From positions 2,046,001 through 2,110,000 of the forward strand of contig JAVHJL010000006.1 of assembly GCA_036971715.1 (NCBI GenBank): DNA of 64,000 bases, read 5' to 3'. This DNA comes from Arthrobotrys musiformis. Lineage: Eukaryota > Ascomycota > Orbiliomycetes > Orbiliales > Orbiliaceae. Both the position numbers and the translations under genes were made by a program. Shown one piece after another: positions 11,653-24,254 of this stretch; the stretch's first letter is position 1; every line of letters begins with the position of its first letter. The notes beneath the pieces were generated by a model. The model made no database searches and was not told the DNA's origin. It worked only from the letters and a program-made list of their open reading frames with translations.

Positions 11653-12049
11653 CGAAGCCTCTCTCTTCCTTGGAGAGTGAGATAAATTGGATGCAGATGC
11701 TACCATCTTTGTGTGTTTTTCTTTGGGCCTACGACAGGCTGCTAGCGACGATACCAGGAAACTATATATGATTTAATGTTCTTCTTTTTAGTTGGTCGTG
11801 TTCTTTCTGTGCATATTGGGAGTTACTGGAGGGGTTTTTTTGATATTTAATAGTATGAAGAAGAAAAAAAGAGAGGAGGGAAAGGGATATAAGATACTGA
11901 ACGGAGAGAAAAAAGGGCGCGCTACGCTGAAATGCATTAGTAGTCATGTCGCTTACCTTTATTAACAATCAAATATTATTATTATTATTATTATTATTAT
12001 ACCATCCACCGTCCTCTTATCGCCGTCGTATTGTAGTAAGAAAGGGGAT
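11653..12049. other. Convergent 3' interval with ATT microsatellite
   Basis: This interval holds the 3' ends of the reductase gene and MED20. It contains an ATT repeat at 11974-12000 and a purine-rich tract near 11857-11890. No gene is visible. Confidence 0.6.
11974..12000. repeat. ATT trinucleotide microsatellite
   Basis: About nine copies of ATT lie in the 3' untranslated interval between convergent genes. Confidence 0.9.
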
Positions 12050-12758
12050 TTATCGCAACCTCAAGAGCTCCATATACTGCATCCCCGTATCCAAAATTCC
12101 AAACTCCCGTTCCCCATCACCATCGCCGCTACTAGGCGCTCTGGAAAAATAAAGCTTAACATTCGGACCGCTGGGCAACTCCAACTGTTCGATAAAATCC
12201 CTAATCACGGCCTCGCCTTCCTCCAAATACTTGCAGGAGAGGTACTCCACCTCCATTAAAACGCCCTTGATCATACTCCCCTGACTCAGCGTTGCAATCT
12301 TGATCTTAAAATCCTCGAGTTCTAATATCGAACCCTCCGCCTTAAGCGTGAGGCGCATGCTCCACAGGCCCTGTAGTTTCGAAGAAAGGATGTGTTCGAA
12401 GTCCGGGTCGACGGTGACGATGGATTTATCGACGAGGCAGAAGCGTTTTCCGGGGTGGAAGGAGAGGTCGAGGTATTGCATGTACCGGGTTTGCGGAGAG
12501 GATTGGGGGATGGGTGCTTGCAGGGAGGGTTGGGAGGTGGGATTGGAGGATGAAGGGGGACCGTTCTCGCGGAGAAGACGGTGTTCGAGGGCCCATTTTG
12601 CGGTGAGGGTTGGTTGGTAGCGTTTGGAGAGGCGGTCGTGGATTGCGGCGGCGGGTGATTGGGTTGTGCCTGAGTCGGGGTGGAAGTAGAGGCTGTTGCT
12701 TTGTGTTAGTATTATACTTATGTAGATGGTGATGGGGGGCTTACCCGGTGACCGGCAT
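12050..12758 (-). CDS. MED20: Mediator complex subunit 20
   Basis: Med20 (Srb2) is a head-module subunit of the RNA polymerase II Mediator complex in the nucleus. There are two exons: 12758-12745 (14 bases) and 12692-12050, giving 218 residues. The N-terminus M-P-V-T-G-L-Y-F-H-P-D is the family signature and is split by the intron after Gly5. Later stretches such as Y-L-D-L-S-F-H-P-G-K-R-F-C-L-V and L-Q-G-L-W-S-M-R-L-T match the TBP-like fold of the family. Length is normal for fungi. The gene is divergent from the FHIP gene. Confidence 0.88.
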
Positions 12759-13503
12759 GATGGCTTATTTATTATGGAGACGGGGTGTGAGGGAGGAAAC
12801 GAAGAAGAAAGAAGAAAGAAGGATGGTGGAATGGAGGGGGATTCTGAGCAAATAGCACCGATTAAACGCGAACCTGACCGTTGAAGCCGGAGATAAGTAC
12901 CGGTCCCTTATAACCCTCGGAGTTAAGCGCCAACAAGCGATGAGAGTTGCAAGACAGTCGCGTGTGGGTCGGGGTTTACTGCCAACCCGTCCCCGACCTT
13001 CTCTTTAATTACAACTCTCACTTCGATTGCTTATTCGACGGCACCGACTGATACACACGATTGGAAGGAGAAGCCCGGCTCTGAGACCAAAAAGCAAACC
13101 AGCCCAGCAGAGCCGCATCTCTACCATCCACACATCCATACCTCTGCATAGGTACCTACGAGAGCTCGAGCTAAGTAGCTAATGGGGAGGTTCGCGGGTG
13201 ATTAGATAAGCCGGGCTGGGGACACCTATTTGCATGTTGCACCCTTTCGCCTGAACTTCTTGCGATTACCGTTTTCGAAGCCTTCCAAGGGGGACTCCGG
13301 TCCATAAACCCCGTATACCGTCGGGGAAAGCTATCACAACATACACCTAGCTGTCGAGATCGTGGCTTTTTTTCTATACAACCTCCGTTTTATACCATCA
13401 ACTCTTCAAGTACTTTACGCACGGATTGAACGATCGATTGAGATTGAGGGGGGGCTTTGGGATTGATATAGCTATCGATATAGCTATTTGATATTTTCGA
13501 ACA
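12759..13503. promoter_or_regulatory. Divergent promoter interval MED20 / FHIP
   Basis: The interval contains a short direct repeat of GATATAGCTAT near 13464-13492 just upstream of the FHIP start and T-rich tracts around 13370. I see no RNA gene; a 5S-like fragment near 12900 does not hold up. Confidence 0.5.
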
Positions 13504-16500
13504 ATGGATTTTGTAAGCTTCCCTCTTTATCTTATATTCGAATTGTCAGGACCTGTTGCTAACAATTGGTGGTTGGGATGGCATGTGTATAGTGGAACCG
13601 TCTGATCGGAAATAGTCCCACGACTACACCCGTCCGAAAGCAAGTCGTGATCCCAAGTCCCGATAACAGACTCCAGGACTTCAAAAGAATATGGCTCACC
13701 CTCCAAGTTCGTACCCCCCTTTCTCTAGTAGCTACTCAAGTAATCCGCTGACATGCTTTTGTATCCAGCACTCCTGGCGGAACGGCAACCAGAACGACCC
13801 CCACCTGCAAACCAACCTTCGAAACCCCATCCTCCGCCTCACCGACCTCCTGATCGAGGAAGAAAACCAGTCCGTCCGCCTCTGCTATAACTACGCCTAC
13901 AACCAACAGATCTTCATCCCCGTCTCCCGAATCGCACAAAACGGCTCATCAATCGTCATCACCGCCGTCATCCGCTTCTTCTCCACCCTCATAGACGACG
14001 AAGAGAACGAATTCCTATCCGCCCCGAATTTCGCACAGAGTCTCACCGACTTCCTCCAAAAGACAGCAAGGAAGGCCGATCCGACGTATGAAACCGAGTT
14101 TGTGGAGTTCCTCTTCAGTCTTGCGACAAAAATCCGGCAGAATCCGGATACGCTGCCGTTATGGTTCGCGAAAAGGGGGGAGAGTCGACGGCCGTCTGCG
14201 GATTCGAACGAGCGGTTTGCCGGGGTGACTAATAAGGAGGATTTCCCGCTGTTTTATTTACTTTTAGACTACGTGCATCACGACGGGAGGGTGGGGGATT
14301 TCGCGAGGACGGGGTTGTTATACATCATCGAATCTGCATCATCTTCGAAGGCGTTGGAGACATGGATCGTTGAAAGCGATTTGGCTACCATCATGGCATC
14401 CGGACTGGGGGCGCTATACAGCCAGCTGAGCAGGAAGCTTGTGATTGCTTATTCGGAGGAGGATATTCCGTCCGCATTACGGTTTTCGGATTACAGACAG
14501 GACGGGTCGTTTGGAGCCGTCAGGTCGGATTCGATCGAGTTTAGGACGCATTTGGATACGTTCTTGTCGTACATGGCGTTTTGGCAGGATGTGCTGGAGC
14601 ATTGTCATTCGAATGAGGTGAGGCAGACGTTGTTGGACCATTTTCGGGTGCTTTTTATTCAGCAGTTGCTGTAGGTCTTCTCTTTATACTTCTCCTCTTG
14701 GGTATGGTGCATTTATTGATTGTGGGGGGCGTTTAGGTACCCGTCTTTGCTGGAGAGTTCGGACGTCGATGGTGGTTCGTCTGTCGCTGTTCTGACGTAC
14801 CTCCGGATTATTCTCGAACAACTAGATTCCACCGACATGACACATATCCTCCTATCATACGTCCTCTCTCTACCCACAGACTCGGGGACACCTGTAGCGG
14901 ACGATTCGCCGAGTATGGCGAAACGAAAGGAGGCGCTGGACATGCTCAGCCAAATCTCGGAAGCGGATAGCACACCCACACCAGATCTCTATAGTCTAGT
15001 CGATCTGATACTGACGGGTCTGCGGTCCAAATCCCAACCGACGATAGCATCCACCCTCCGCCTCGTCTCGGCCATGATTCGGAAATTCCACCCCTACGTC
15101 GCTATTTCCGTATTAAAAACCACACCCGTGGCAGCTAGCCCTAAATCTAGAACGGTGGGGATGTTGAACCACGAACTGGAGCTACTATCCAGTTTCATCG
15201 CCCGGATTTCGGATGAAGACGAGGAGGATCCGACGTATGAGGCTTATGTTAGCGATATGTCGGTGCTGGTGGAGACGCATCCGTGTTCCGTGCACGTCCT
15301 GGCGGCGAAGCTGGGTCAAAGGAACCAAGCGGTGCCCACGCACGTCTGCGCGCCTTCCATAAGCGAGCATATAGTCCGACCCGACGATCCGGTCCTGGTA
15401 GCCTGCATGAGGCTTTTGGAATCGTTCTTTGGGAATACGGTTGAGACGAATTTGATGCTTACGTCATTACTTATCGATATGGCGAGTTGTTGCAATGTCA
15501 GTCTTGAGAAGTGGTTGTTGATGGATGCGTCGATGTATCATAACGAATCCGCGAATCACGGGTTATACGACGAAGAAGAGGAGGAAGAAGAAGAAGGCGG
15601 TGAAAATCCCTTCGATGGGGAATCATCCTTCGGCCGACCCATAAACTCTGACTTCGAAATCTCAGATTCCGAAGAAGAAGACGAAGACAGCGACGACGAA
15701 AAGGAGGAAGACTTCATCTCCAACCACCTCCGCAAGATCCTCGCGGCCAGAAAACCCCCACAACCGATCGATGACACCTCATTCTTCAAAATCCTCAGGA
15801 GTCTGGTCGAATTGGTCGAGAAGTACCGCTCGCAGGTTCCGAATCTGGATATCAGGCTGTTCGAACGGAAACACGCGTTCAAGTTCACGGAATCCCTGAA
15901 TGAGGCGTTACTTAATACGAATGCCCTGCAGCCGGGTTCTCCGCGTAGGATGTCCAAGACACGGCCTAGCATCTCCGGCGCGGGGGGAGCCGCAACGGGT
16001 GGATCGACGTCGGACTTCTCGACTACACCGCGGAGATCGGCTAGTCCCGCGTTAAGCGCGCATTTGTCACCGAATAAGATGCCGACGAACGTGGGTAGCC
16101 TCCGCGGTAGATCGGCGGGTCACACGCGGAACGTCAGCGCGAGCGTGATGAGTCCGTTCGGTCCGCACCTCGTGGGCACGCAGATTAGGATCAAACTGGT
16201 GAACGGGAAGGAGATATATAACGAATCCACCATGAAGCCTTTACCCAGTCTTCCTGCCGCCGCGGCGGTTACGAGCCCCGGTGGGACGACGGCGGGGGTT
16301 ACGGTTGATGGGGTGTTGGAGAGTGATGGGGAAGGGGAGGAGACGTTGTCGAGTTTTTCGGGGGAGAGCGAGGATCATCATGTTACTACTATGACTATGT
16401 CGCATTTACTGACTAATATTGTGATTTTGCAGGTAAGCCCCCCTTTATATCTCTCCTTTTTGGGGGGTTGAAGACTGACTTTTTTGGGTGAAATAGGAGT

Positions 16501-16577
16501 TTTTGAAGGAATTATCTGCGCTGTTGCAGATACGGAGTTCGTTGTATAATGATATTACATTCATCGCGCCGGCATAG
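13504..16577 (+). CDS. fhipA: FHIP-family protein (Hook-FTS interacting, RAI16-like)
   Basis: FHIP joins Hook and FTS in a complex that links dynein to early endosomes; in Aspergillus nidulans this is FhipA. There are five exons: 13504-13512, 13593-13706, 13769-14670, 14737-16432 and 16497-16577, giving 933 residues. The start exon encodes only M-D-F. The N-terminus then reads W-N-R-L-I-G and I-W-L-T-L-Q-H-S-W-R, as in this family. The alpha-helical RAI16-like region extends to about residue 600. An acidic tract of Glu and Asp follows around residues 610-660, then a basic Ser-rich disordered region. The last exon, E-F-L-K-E-L-S-A-L-L-Q-I-R-S-S-L, restores the conserved C-terminus. The gene is convergent with ILV3, 301 bases apart. 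Confidence 0.85.
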
Positions 16578-16878
16578 CGTTTACCCCCCCTTCTGATGGC
16601 GGGATTGTGTGGAGAATTCAGTTCTTAGAGATACTAGATATCCACTTTTTTCTTTTCATTTCACTTCATGTGGGTTTTATTAGAGGTTATAGGATTGGGT
16701 TTATAGAGCTTGAAATCACAGTGAAAAGCTTTAGGTATACCATTTGCTCATGCATGTGGTATTTTAGAAGACTTTTATACAATATCATGGGACGATCGTG
16801 AGGGTTTAAAGATAACTGACACCGAGCTTTTGGTAAACGGGAATCCGGATTAAGTACATGCATTACAATTTATACTAA
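16578..16878. other. Convergent 3' interval FHIP / ILV3
   Basis: A 301-base interval with two 3' untranslated regions. No other feature is seen. Confidence 0.5.
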
Positions 16879-19800
16879 CTATGCATCGGTGATACACCCA
16901 TGACTTGCATCCGCCACGTTCCTACCATCGCCGTTAGATAATTATTTGATTATATTAGAGGAAAAGAGGGACTTACTTGGCGTATTTGTACAAAGTACCC
17001 TTATTATACTTCAACGGCTTCTGGACGAATTTCTCTTTACGCTTGGCGAGGACGGCTTCGTCGACCAGGAGGTCGAGTTTGCGCGTTTCGGCATCGATGA
17101 TGATTTCATCGCCGTCTTCGACGAAGGCTATCGGCCCGCCTTCTTGGGCTTCTGGGACTATATGCCCGATGAGGAAGCCGTGCTTTATGAGGTTAGTTAG
17201 GTTTGAGGAGAGAAGGGGGAGGTGGGACGTACTGAGCCTCCTGAGAATCTGCCGTCGGTTATTAATGCTACGTCTTTACCCAGTCCGGCGCCCATGATCG
17301 CGGAACTTGGTTTTAACATTTCTAGAATGGTTGTTAGATGGAGTTTACGTAGAGGTGGGGGTAAATGCGTACCAGGCATGCCGGGTCCTCCCTTCGGTCC
17401 TTCGTATCTAATCACCACAACCGTCTTCTCCCCCTTCTTAATCTCCCCTTTCTCCAGCGATTCGATGAATAAATCTTCCGCATCGTAAACCCTCGCTTTA
17501 CCTTTAAACACCAACCCTTCCTTCCCCGTGATCTTCCCCACCGAACCGCCGGGTGCCAAGCTACCCTTCAGGATCTGAATATGCCCCGTAGGTTTAATCG
17601 GATTCGACAACGGCCGAATAATATCCTGATCCGCCGGGAACCCCTCCACCTTCTCCAAATTCTCCGCCAACGTCCTCCCCGTAACCGTCATAATCCCTCC
17701 ATCGATCAAATCGTTCGCCAACAAATACTTCAACAGCGCGGGCGTACCGCCGATACGATGGATGTCCGCCATGACATACTTCCCACTCGGCTTCAGATCC
17801 GCCAGGAACGGTATACGATCACTCACAGACTGGAAATCATCGATCGATAATTCCACACCGACGGAGTGCGCGATAGCGATGAGGTGTAACACCGCATTCG
17901 TCGAGCCGCCGGTGATATTTACCACCACCATGGCGTTCTCGAACGCCGATCGGGTTAGGATTTGTCGGGGCGTGATGTCCTTTTCAAGTAGATTACGGAT
18001 CGCGGCGCCGGCGGCGATGCATTCGAATTGTTTCTCTTGCGAGTCGGCCGGGTTTGAAGAGGATCCTGGGAGGGACATGCCCATTGATTCGATTGCTGTT
18101 GCCATCGTGTTTGCGGTGTACATCCCCCCGCAGGCGCCCTGGCCCGGACAGGCGTGGCGGATGATGTCGAATCTGGTCTTTTCATCGATCGCGCCGGTGA
18201 TGTATTCGCCGTATGACTGGAAGGCTGGTAACCAGCCGCATGGCGGGTTAGCAAAATGGCGAATTTCTTTCAAAATTATTCACAATGATTGTATGATGAG
18301 GCAAAAGCAATTGTCATGCAGGTAGCTAGGGTAGCTACATGAAAGCATCATGCAATGCGAAGACGGTGAGGTGAAAGGGAAAGTTACCTGAAACAATATC
18401 GATAGGCTTATCGCCTAAGCATGCGGAACGGCCTGCACGGATTGTACCACCGTACACCATCAAAGACGGCCGGTTGACTCTTCCCATTGCCTAAAAAAGA
18501 GATATCTCGCAGATTAGAACGATTCGCGAGAACGGCCCCTTCCACACCCCCCCCTTCATCATCCTTCCAAGAGTTTGGGGGGGGGGGGGGTTAACAAAAA
18601 AGGAACGGGAATTGGTTTGCACACTATTGTTGCATTATACATTATGCACCGTTAGCTATCTTGACTTTTTTTGCCACCTTTTCGGTGTATTTCAAATCTC
18701 ATGCTGGATAGGTGATTCGATCTCACCCATTAAGACTCCTGGCATGTTCTTGTCACAACCAGGGATGGAAATATTGGCGTCGTACCACTGTCCACCCATG
18801 ACGGTCTATAAAGGAAGAAAGTATTTGAATTAGCTTAACAGAGTTAATAACAATACGTTATGTTATCCCCCCTTCCTGCTTTCGCGGTTTCACAGGTGAC
18901 TAGCGGATGGATAAAATTGTTCAGGTTGCAAATACCTCAATCGAATCTGCAATCAAATCTCTCGATTGCAGGGAATATCGCATTCCTGATGTTCCCATCG
19001 AAATCGCATCGCTAAAGCAGTAAGATCGTGAATCAGTTTACTACTCAAAGCGAGCTCGTGTAGCCCCCGTCTAAGCTAGCTGGAGCTAACTAACGAGGGG
19101 GGGAGAGAGAGCCCTAGTAAAAAGGAATGGGAACCATTGGCCCTGGCTTACCTCACACCAATGGTATTGAACTGATATCCCACCAAGCCGGCAGCCTCCA
19201 CACCTTCTTTGACCTTGTAGTTAAGGTCGAGCAGATGCATGTTACACGGATTACCAGAGTACCAAACCTATAAAGGAACCGGGATGCCGTGTCACAGTGA
19301 CACAGGCCATTCGAACCCTCCCATGTCAGCTAGGCAGTTCTCTTTTTTTCTCCTTTCGCTGTCACAAAAAAGAATGAAGCTTTTGCCCTCCTCCTTCATG
19401 GATGGCATGTACTGAAGGATCGGGGCAAAAGTTCCACTTGGTCCACGTGGAGTCTCACAGATGATATGCCGACTTGGGCTTTATCCATGTCCGGTTCTTT
19501 CAATCCTGTTGCATATACTATAGTCGGACAAGAGAATCCAGATATGGTCAGAATGTAATCAGTATAACAAATTCACTTTATTCGTCATCGCTCGGCTCCG
19601 ATGCATTATATTTGTGAACCACGATTTTTCGCATCTCTATAATTTCTCTCTATTTCTTCCAGCTCTCCCTCGTCTCAGATTTTTTTGGAGAGGGGAAAAT
19701 GTGATAGGAAGGAATTTGATGTATTCCGGGGTTTTAGCTTACACATTGCTTGCGATGCACCCTGTGATTTTGGCTGCGTGATAGCATGACTGGTCCGATT

Positions 19801-20060
19801 GAGACCCTTGGGAGCCTCGTTGGCCTGCTTTGATTGCGAGGTTGCTATGCAGCGGACCTGCGATTTGCTAGAAACGCCATGAATTTGTTTTCTCAACCAT
19901 CAGCAAGATCTCTTGCACGACGATGCATCCATCAAAATAGCCAAGCCAGAAGGGGTTTCAAAAACGCAACCGCTGGAGGAAATGATATGGAGGCGATGCA
20001 ATGTACGTACCAATACTGCCGTAGCAGAGGTCTCTGCGTTCTAATGGCTTGACGGAGCAT
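16879..20060 (-). CDS. ILV3: Dihydroxyacid dehydratase, mitochondrial
   Basis: This iron-sulfur enzyme performs the third shared step of valine and isoleucine synthesis in mitochondria. There are eleven exons on the minus strand: 20060-20011, 19867-19743, 19517-19459, 19267-19152, 19011-18936, 18805-18728, 18490-18388, 18224-17373, 17321-17233, 17182-16977 and 16921-16879. That totals 598 residues. The first exon begins M-L-R-Q-A-I-R-T-Q-R and is Arg-rich like a mitochondrial presequence. Cluster and active-site motifs are present: N-P-C-N-M-H, G-C-D-K-N-M-P-G, H-A-C-P-G-Q-G-A-C-G-G-M-Y-T-A-N-T and D-G-R-F-S-G-G-S-H-G-F. The C-terminus is V-A-D-A-S-H-G-C-I-T-D-A. All junctions are GT..AG except exon 6 to 7 (18728/18490), where family frame requires ATG joined to GCA but GT lies one base later. 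Confidence 0.92.
18577..18590. repeat. Fourteen-base G homopolymer in an ILV3 intron
   Basis: A run of 14 G on the plus strand (C on the coding strand), with an 8-base C run nearby at 18547-18554, sits inside ILV3 intron 6. Such runs are prone to sequencing and assembly length errors. The same intron has the abnormal donor. Confidence 0.9.
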
Positions 20061-22609
20061 ATTTATTTTTTTCTTTCGATTCACTTCCTTCCTTTCGATC
20101 TCTTCCTCTGTTATCTGATTGCCCGAGGATTTATGGAATGAGGCTGCCCCGCGCAGGAATTTCCTTTTTCACTTCCCAGAGCCCAAATATTATGCGTGTC
20201 GGCTGACTGTATTTCGTTGATTTCAATTGGATTTTCCCCTCTCTCTTTTTAAGGCAATTGAGTGGTTGGTATTTTCCTTTTTTTCTGTTCCTTTTTGGAT
20301 TCCTCTTTTTTTTCTCTTTGGATTGAATTTTTTGTTCTTGTGATCGTATACCTTTTACATGGGGTGGTCAGGTGTTAGCCTTCGATGTCTACTGTGGCAT
20401 ATTTATATTCCGCCTGCCAGTTGCCGCCAAAGACCTCCAATGACCCCAATGACGCAAACTGTGAGAAGTGGGAGAGGGAGAGAAAAACATTTCCCCGGAT
20501 AACATACCCAATTGATAAATAAGTAACGTATACAATAACTAGTTCAAGCTTTTTGTTTGAATTAGAAAATACGAAACAGCCGGCAGGCGTCCGTTTTTTT
20601 TCCCCTTCAGAGTTTTTTTTGAATTGCAGAGATGGTAATTGGACGGAATAGACACACGTTGGTCTGTCTCGCGAAGGGTTCCGTATTGGACGGCGGGTTA
20701 TTTGGACCAGGGATATTAGCCGATGCCGGGGAATGAACGTCGAGTCCGAAGGGCGTCGGCGGTGTTGGTTGTGTTTGAGTTGAGTGTGGGGTTTCTGTGT
20801 ATGATTCCTTCGCTAGGCCCGTTCGGGATGCAGATATTCTGAACTGCCATCGTTCCGGGTTAAGGCAGTGATTTTGAGTATATTGAATTGAAGAAAAGAA
20901 TTAAAATGGGAACCCTTGCCTGCTGGAGCGATGTCGAGATCGATGGATGGTTTCTTCATACTTCACTTCATAGCTAAGTAAGCAGTGGTGAGGAAGCGTG
21001 ACTCGTGGGCCGGCCAGCCAATGACATCACCAGATCTCCTTCCCCAGCCTCCCGCAACTCAACTCGACCGAAGGAGGTTGCTGCTCGTTACACAAACACA
21101 TTTTCCGCCATTTCTTATCTTCCCTTAATAACTATCATATCATATTACATAGCTTGGCTCTCTCCCTTCCTCCTTCCCCCGGATCAAAATATTTCCAACA
21201 TCACCTAAAACAGAGAGGGGGGGGAATAAAATTAAATAAAATTAAATCGTAATAATCAATCTTACGATCTTCCCTCTTGGCTCTTTCGCTTCTCGCTTAG
21301 ATTGATCTACCCTCGTATGTATGGTCGAGGGTGGATTGAAGGCATTCCACGATTTGGGATCGAGTGTGTATAACCCCGGTCAACTACGCAAGCTGTACAG
21401 CTGTGCGCTGCACCTCCAACGAACGTACTTAACGTAGGGGGCTTTCTTAACTTCGATTTTAACTTTTTTTGTTTTTCTGGGCAAGTCTTCGGTGGGAAGG
21501 GTCGTATTTCGTATTTTCATGCAATGTGCATTTGATACGATATCATAGGCAAGAAATTTAAAGGCATCGAATACTAACTGTGGTAATTGATCATCTAGAG
21601 GGGAAAAAAGAAGAAAGAGTAGTAGGTAGGTAGCTCTCGTGATCCGCGATCTCACTAGCTCGCGGGAATCCCATCTAGTTCCCGTGATCATCCTTACATA
21701 CTTAAACCCTAGGACCTTTTCTTTTCCCTTCCATAATTTTTTTTTTTTTTGAATGTGTGGTGTGCGGCAGCTGCAGCCCTTTGAGATCGTACTTATGTAT
21801 GGGGTTTGAATTCGTCCTTTGGGGAAAGAAAAATTCGGCATGTCCGGGACGAAAACTATTGGCTGGCAATTAGGTCCGAGAGATCTGGAGAGCCTGGAGA
21901 GAGAAAGCAAGAGAGATATGGGAAATATGCAAAATAATAATAATTCCTTTTCCGCATTGGTCGATTCAAAAAAAAAAATGTGCACTTTGAGTACATGATG
22001 CGGCCGCTCACTAATCTACCTAATTATTTGTTTCAGTCGTTGGCGGCCAATAGGTATTCAAAATGAGTGTGCGGAGAAAAAAATATATAATTTGTATAAT
22101 TTGGACAGCTGAAGTTGAATTCATGTATATAGATCTTGATACGATATATATGGAATGTATATTTCAAATCGAAAAAAATAAATAAGATAATGCATGATGA
22201 AATTTGAAAAAAGAGGACAAAATGAAGAAAAGAGACCAAGAATAAGCAAAAACTTCGCAGAGGGGGTATCATATGTTATAACAATAAGACATCAAATGCA
22301 ATAAAAAAGTAAGAACCATTAAAACAACAGAAGTAGTGCAGGGTTTTGTTCTTTCAAGAACTTATTGGATTTTCTAAACATGCATTGCGATGCAGGGAAC
22401 CAACAAAACAAAAGACAGGCCCCATCAAAAAATATATGTGTAGTATAGTCGTCGTAACGGATCAAATGGAAGCAGGTTAGAGATAAACTTCCGATTCATA
22501 GTAGATATTACCGATGCAGAGGGAGGAGAAAGGGGCGGGGTATCAGACGCATACGATATCACTGGTATGTCGTTTTAAGAACCTTCCGCCACTTTCTTTT
22601 TTATGTTTT
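20061..22609. other. Gene-free interval between ILV3 and the velvet gene
   Basis: This interval holds the ILV3 promoter and the velvet gene 3' end. It is rich in T, CT and A tracts, for example poly-T near 21739-21751. A 201-codon minus frame at 21380-21985 reads through poly-T and is not convincing. A lone TGACTC at 20999-21004 resembles half of a Gcn4/CpcA site but is about 940 bases from the ILV3 start. Confidence 0.5.
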
Positions 22610-24254
22610 TTATGTTTTCCTGCGACGTTTTCCGCGAGAAGCCGTATCTTGGTCGGAATCATCACCCTCCCCACTCTTCTCCTCATCTTCCTCCTGCGGT
22701 GAGGCCTGGCTGGCCTTCTCATTCCCCTTCTTGACAGATATCGCACACCCTTGGTGTTTGAGAGCTTTAGTGAGGCCGGTGCTTGGCCTCATCCCTGGGA
22801 ACTCTTTCGCGGTATATACCGTGAAAACGTCACTCATCACTTCCGTGGTGACAGGTGTGAACTCGGATTGTTGGCCGCCCAGGGGATCCAGGCACATCAA
22901 CACAAATTTTAGTCTGAATCTACCGTGTGTGCGGCATGATAGATCTGGGAAACAGAAGAACGTCCCGTCTTCGTTATTTTCATCCTGGCCGATGAAGGGC
23001 GATGCAACGAGCGTTCCCATGAGCCGTCTTGTCAGTCGTTTGTCCTGTTGCTCGAGCGCGGTCTCGTCTGCTGTTCCTGCAACGTTCCAAAGAGTACAGT
23101 GGACGACGTTAAAAGGGTATTTAACATCGGACTCGTTGGATGGGTTGGAAGGATCCGAGGCAACCAATTGGACGATTGGTGGCGGATCGATAACACGACG
23201 GTCCCTTTCACCAAAACCGCATGCTCTGGCTGCGACTGGTTGTTGCCTCACAACAAGCTGGAATTTGTCGGACCTAAACAGCATAACTTTAGTAACTGGA
23301 TAAAAGATTCATTTGCGTGGGAAGGGAAAAAAAAAAGATATAAGAATAGTGAGAAGCATGGAGACATACATCGGTCGAGGCGGAAGGATACTGCGTAGCA
23401 GCTCAAGCTCACTTGAAAAGCTTCCTCTCGGGGTGTTCTGAAGACTAGCAGGCTTATGTGCAGGTGAAAGAGTTTCCTCGAAGGTTCTTTTATTTCCTGT
23501 TGTATAACTTGAACCAGGGGATTGTGATATTGGTGTATTGGATCTTTTTTAAAATCAAAAAGAAAAATCGAGAGGAAAAGGAAAGAGTCAGTGAAAGTTC
23601 GTCCTATATATGTATATGTATAGATAGATATATATATACTGGGAGGGGGGATGCAGTGCGTTGATGCATGCATGATACATACAGTCTACGGTCTCTGGGT
23701 GATCTGGACTGTCCTGCAAGATGTCCTATTGGCTGAACATAACGTGGCGCAGCGAAATCGGATTCTGGAGACACAGCAGTCCTTTCACTTAAAGGATACA
23801 GAGGTGGTGGCGGCGGTATGGACCTTCTTCTACCTTGCTCCAACTCTATTGCATACGGCTCCGGTTGGGCTATAATGCGACCCACATCGGGATTAAAATG
23901 GTAGGGCGCTTCTGGAAGATATGGAACCGGCGGCCGTCGATGTATTGGCAAGGGTGGAGCAAGGTTAGTCCGCACTCTGGAAGGCGAGCCAGCAGTGTGA
24001 GGAGGAAGAGATCTTGGAGGTGGTGGAGGGGGGAAGGGTCGATAAGAAGGATGCGAAGCATATGAATACCCTTCTGTAGTTTTAACCGGCGGGACATTCG
24101 GGGAGGTCCGTGGTAGTGGGGGTGGAGGGAGCAAGGGCTGCACAGGTCGGTGAGAAAGACTTGATGCGGCCTCAGATCGTTCAGGAGTCAAAAGTTGGCG
24201 AAGATGAGTAAGGGGTGGTGGAGGAGGTTGTGGTGGAGGCCTAGGAGACATCAT
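22610..24254 (-). CDS. velC: Velvet-family developmental regulator, most likely VelC
   Basis: Velvet proteins are NF-kappaB-like DNA-binding regulators of sexual and asexual development and secondary metabolism. The model has three exons: 24254-23683, 23444-23370 and 23273-22610, giving about 436 residues. Residues 1-190 are Pro/Ser/Arg-rich and probably disordered. The velvet domain starts near residue 220 with F-Q-L-V-V-R-Q-Q-P and A-C-G-F-G-E-R-D-R-R-V-I-D-P-P-P. It continues to F-C-F-P-D-L-S-C-R and ends near Y-T-A-K-E-F-P-G-M-R-P-S-T. The domain is not split by the long insert of VelB and is C-terminal, unlike VosA, which favours VelC. An acidic tail and a basic R-G-K-R-R-R-K end suggest nuclear import. 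Exon 3 and its acceptor are firm; the first intron acceptor (23445) is one of two workable choices. The start is the first ATG of an ATG-ATG pair. Confidence 0.8.

Noticed and set aside
12880..12960. Possible 5S rRNA-like segment
   Set aside because: A few words resemble 5S, but the order of conserved elements and stem pairing do not fit.
21380..21985. 201-codon minus frame downstream of the velvet gene
   Set aside because: The Lys run comes from poly-T on the plus strand; no domain or homologue is recognised.
22731..23303. 190-codon plus frame
   Set aside because: It is antisense to the velvet domain exon.
22610..24254. VelB or VosA identity for the velvet gene
   Set aside because: The domain lacks the long VelB insertion, and it is C-terminal with the G-F-G-E-R-D-R-R motif rather than the N-terminal Lys-rich motif of VosA. 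VelC fits better, though without a tree this is not certain.
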